A stretch of 62,880 nucleotides of DNA from Phocaeicola faecicola (GTDB taxonomy: Bacteria; Bacteroidota; Bacteroidia; Bacteroidales; Bacteroidaceae): assembly GCF_013618865.1 (NCBI RefSeq), contig NZ_JABSOE010000022.1, forward strand, positions 1-62,880, written 5' to 3'. Made by a program: the position numbers and the translations under genes. The notes beneath the pieces were generated by a model. It saw only the letters and a program-made list of their open reading frames with translations. It made no database searches and was not told where the DNA came from. The stretch's first letter is position 1. Each line of letters opens with the position of its first letter. Positions 61,873-62,880 of this stretch are shown here, piece by piece.

Positions 61873-62438
61873 TACAGCCGGTTAAAGAGAAAATCATTCT
61901 GGGCATTGACCCAGGTACCAATATTATGGGATACGGTGTGCTGAAGGTAACCGGTACCCGGCCTCAGGTGCTCACCCTGGGGGTAATCGACCTTCGGCGC
62001 TGTACCGACCCCTACCTCAAGCTGAAACATATTTACGAACGGGTGCAGGGAGTCATCGCTTCCTATTTGCCGGACGAGCTGGCCATCGAAGCGCCGTTTT
62101 TCGGGAAGAACGTACAGTCGATGCTGAAACTGGGACGTGCTCAGGGGGTAGCCATTGTCGCTGCCTTGTGCCGTGACATCCCGGTAACGGAATACGCTCC
62201 GCTGAAAATCAAGATGGCTATTACCGGCAACGGCCAGGCCAGCAAGGAGCAGGTGGCCGATATGCTGAAGCGCATGCTGCACATTCCCGATTCCGAGATG
62301 GGCCCGTTCATGGATGCCACCGATGCCTTAGGGGCAGCCTATTGCCATTACCTGCAGATGGGGCGTCCGGTTATTGAGAAATCCTATTCCGGCTGGAAAG
62401 ATTTTATAGCGAAAAATCCCGACCGGGTTAAAAAGTAA
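61869..62438 (+). CDS. ruvC: Holliday junction resolvase RuvC
   Basis: RuvC cuts Holliday junctions. The 189-residue protein has the four catalytic acids of the RNase H-like fold: Asp14 ([12 protein letters not shown]), Glu74 ([11 protein letters not shown]), Asp149 and Asp152 ([13 protein letters not shown]). It starts with GTG, overlapping the upstream stop. The downstream pullulanase gene begins 9 bases after the stop. Confidence 0.97.
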   Translation: MIQPVKEKIILGIDPGTNIMGYGVLKVTGTRPQVLTLGVIDLRRCTDPYLKLKHIYERVQGVIASYLPDELAIEAPFFGKNVQSMLKLGRAQGVAIVAALCRDIPVTEYAPLKIKMAITGNGQASKEQVADMLKRMLHIPDSEMGPFMDATDALGAAYCHYLQMGRPVIEKSYSGWKDFIAKNPDRVKK

Positions 62439-62447
62439 AACGAAACT

Positions 62448-62757
62448 ATGAAAGTAAAGTATTTTTTGGCAATGTCGACAATGGCTGCTGCATTGGGATG
62501 CAGCCCGTCGCAGAAAGATTCTTATGATTCATTCGATGAATATCCTGTCTATCAGGGTAAGTGGGAAGAAATGGAGTACGATCCTTCTTCCACTCGTTTT
62601 GCACTTTGGGCACCTACCGCACAGGAGGTGCGTGTCATGCTTTACAAAGAGGCGCAGGGAGGCTCTGCCTGGCAGATGGTGCCTATGGAGTATGGGGAGA
62701 ACGGCATGTGGCACGCAGCTGTCGACGGAGACTTGAAAGGATTCTTCTATACATTTA
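62448..62757 (+). CDS. Type I pullulanase, 5' exon (interrupted)
   Basis: The frame starts with a lipoprotein signal (MAAALGC, Cys18) and an N-terminal CBM48-like domain (STRFALWAPTAQEVRVMLYKEAQGG.. GMWHAAVDGDLKGFFYTF), the usual start of type I pullulanases that debranch alpha-glucans. It breaks off after TTCTATACATTTA at 62757. Beyond this point the nucleotide sequence becomes that of a group II intron, and an in-frame stop ends translation at 62780. The remaining two thirds of the enzyme should lie in a 3' exon outside the window. Whether a functional protein is made depends on splicing. Confidence 0.82.
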
Positions 62758-62880
62758 GTGCGCCCATAATAGGGGCTTGATAATAATCACACTGGCAAGT
62801 GATTAGGTTAGTATTCCAATTAAGAAACCTATCCCAAACCGACTTATCCGAATGGGAAACCAAACGGGGAGTGAAGCATG
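62758..62880 (+). mobile_element. Group II intron, 5' end (partial)
   Basis: The segment begins GTGCGCCCATAATAGGGG, close to the 5' end of IIA introns such as Ll.LtrB (GUGCGCCC...UAGGGU), and goes on to a perfect AATCAC/GTGATT stem (62784-62789 with 62798-62803). It then reads on to the window end in frames with no long open reading frame. The intron is oriented like the pullulanase gene, so splicing could restore that message. Its reverse transcriptase gene and 3' end must lie beyond base 62880. Subclass is inferred from the 5' end only. Confidence 0.8.

Overview
The window looks like chromosomal DNA from a gut Bacteroides/Phocaeicola-type bacterium. The evidence is a SusC/SusD pair, many secreted glycan-related proteins, DUF4296/DUF4421/DUF1847-type proteins, a LytTR-type two-component system beside a MacAB-TolC-like pump, and Bacteroidetes-style promoters (TTTG about 20 bases before TAnnTTTG) in front of many genes. 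All calls come from reading the sequence and translations; no database search was run.

Layout: 1-366 is the end of an rRNA operon (23S 3' end, 5S, terminator). 758-5570 holds a secreted GH29 fucosidase and two convergent POT-family transporters. 5816-7094 is a PnuC-like transporter followed directly by thiamine pyrophosphokinase, probably a thiamine uptake and activation pair. 7159-14307 is on the minus strand: a TPR protein with its own promoter, then a tolC-macA-macB(ATPase)-macB(permease)-sensor kinase-response regulator cluster. 14561-26418 is mostly housekeeping on the plus strand: recR, a GNAT acetyltransferase, gap, an NhaC-like antiporter, ileS, a DksA-like protein, lspA and small conserved genes. 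26598-29549 (minus) has an S41 protease and a MATE pump. 29722-37971 carries miaA, a lipid kinase, kdsA, serS, uvrB (minus), bamD, rpoZ and a DUF4293-like protein. 38047-43692 (minus) carries an orphan membrane protein, a B12-binding radical SAM protein, prs, a ThiE/TenI-like protein and prmA.

44070-51135 is a compact polysaccharide utilization locus: SusC, SusD, a GH18 endo-beta-N-acetylglucosaminidase-like lipoprotein and a DUF1735/LamG-like lipoprotein. It fits capture and cleavage of N-glycans, and no regulator lies beside it. 51411-54337 encodes an extraordinary Trp/Tyr/Gly-rich secreted protein with a Ser/Arg-rich tail, followed by a FadL-like outer membrane protein. 54412-59447 (minus) is a very tight four-gene unit: putative porin, type-3 solute-binding protein, Gfo/Idh/MocA oxidoreductase and DUF4421 protein. 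59746-61410 is a long-chain acyl-CoA synthetase.

The window ends with a DUF4286-like gene, ruvC and the start of a type I pullulanase. The pullulanase reading frame breaks at about 62757, where the sequence becomes GTGCGCCC..TAGGGG, the hallmark 5' end of a group II intron, which runs off the window. The most interesting observations are this intron, the GIHH (GxHH) version of the HIGH motif in IleRS, the aromatic-rich protein, the porin/SBP/oxidoreductase/DUF4421 operon, an apparent in-frame loss of part of the last transmembrane helix in the MacB-like permease, and several dispersed palindromic repeats, one of which forms a terminator.
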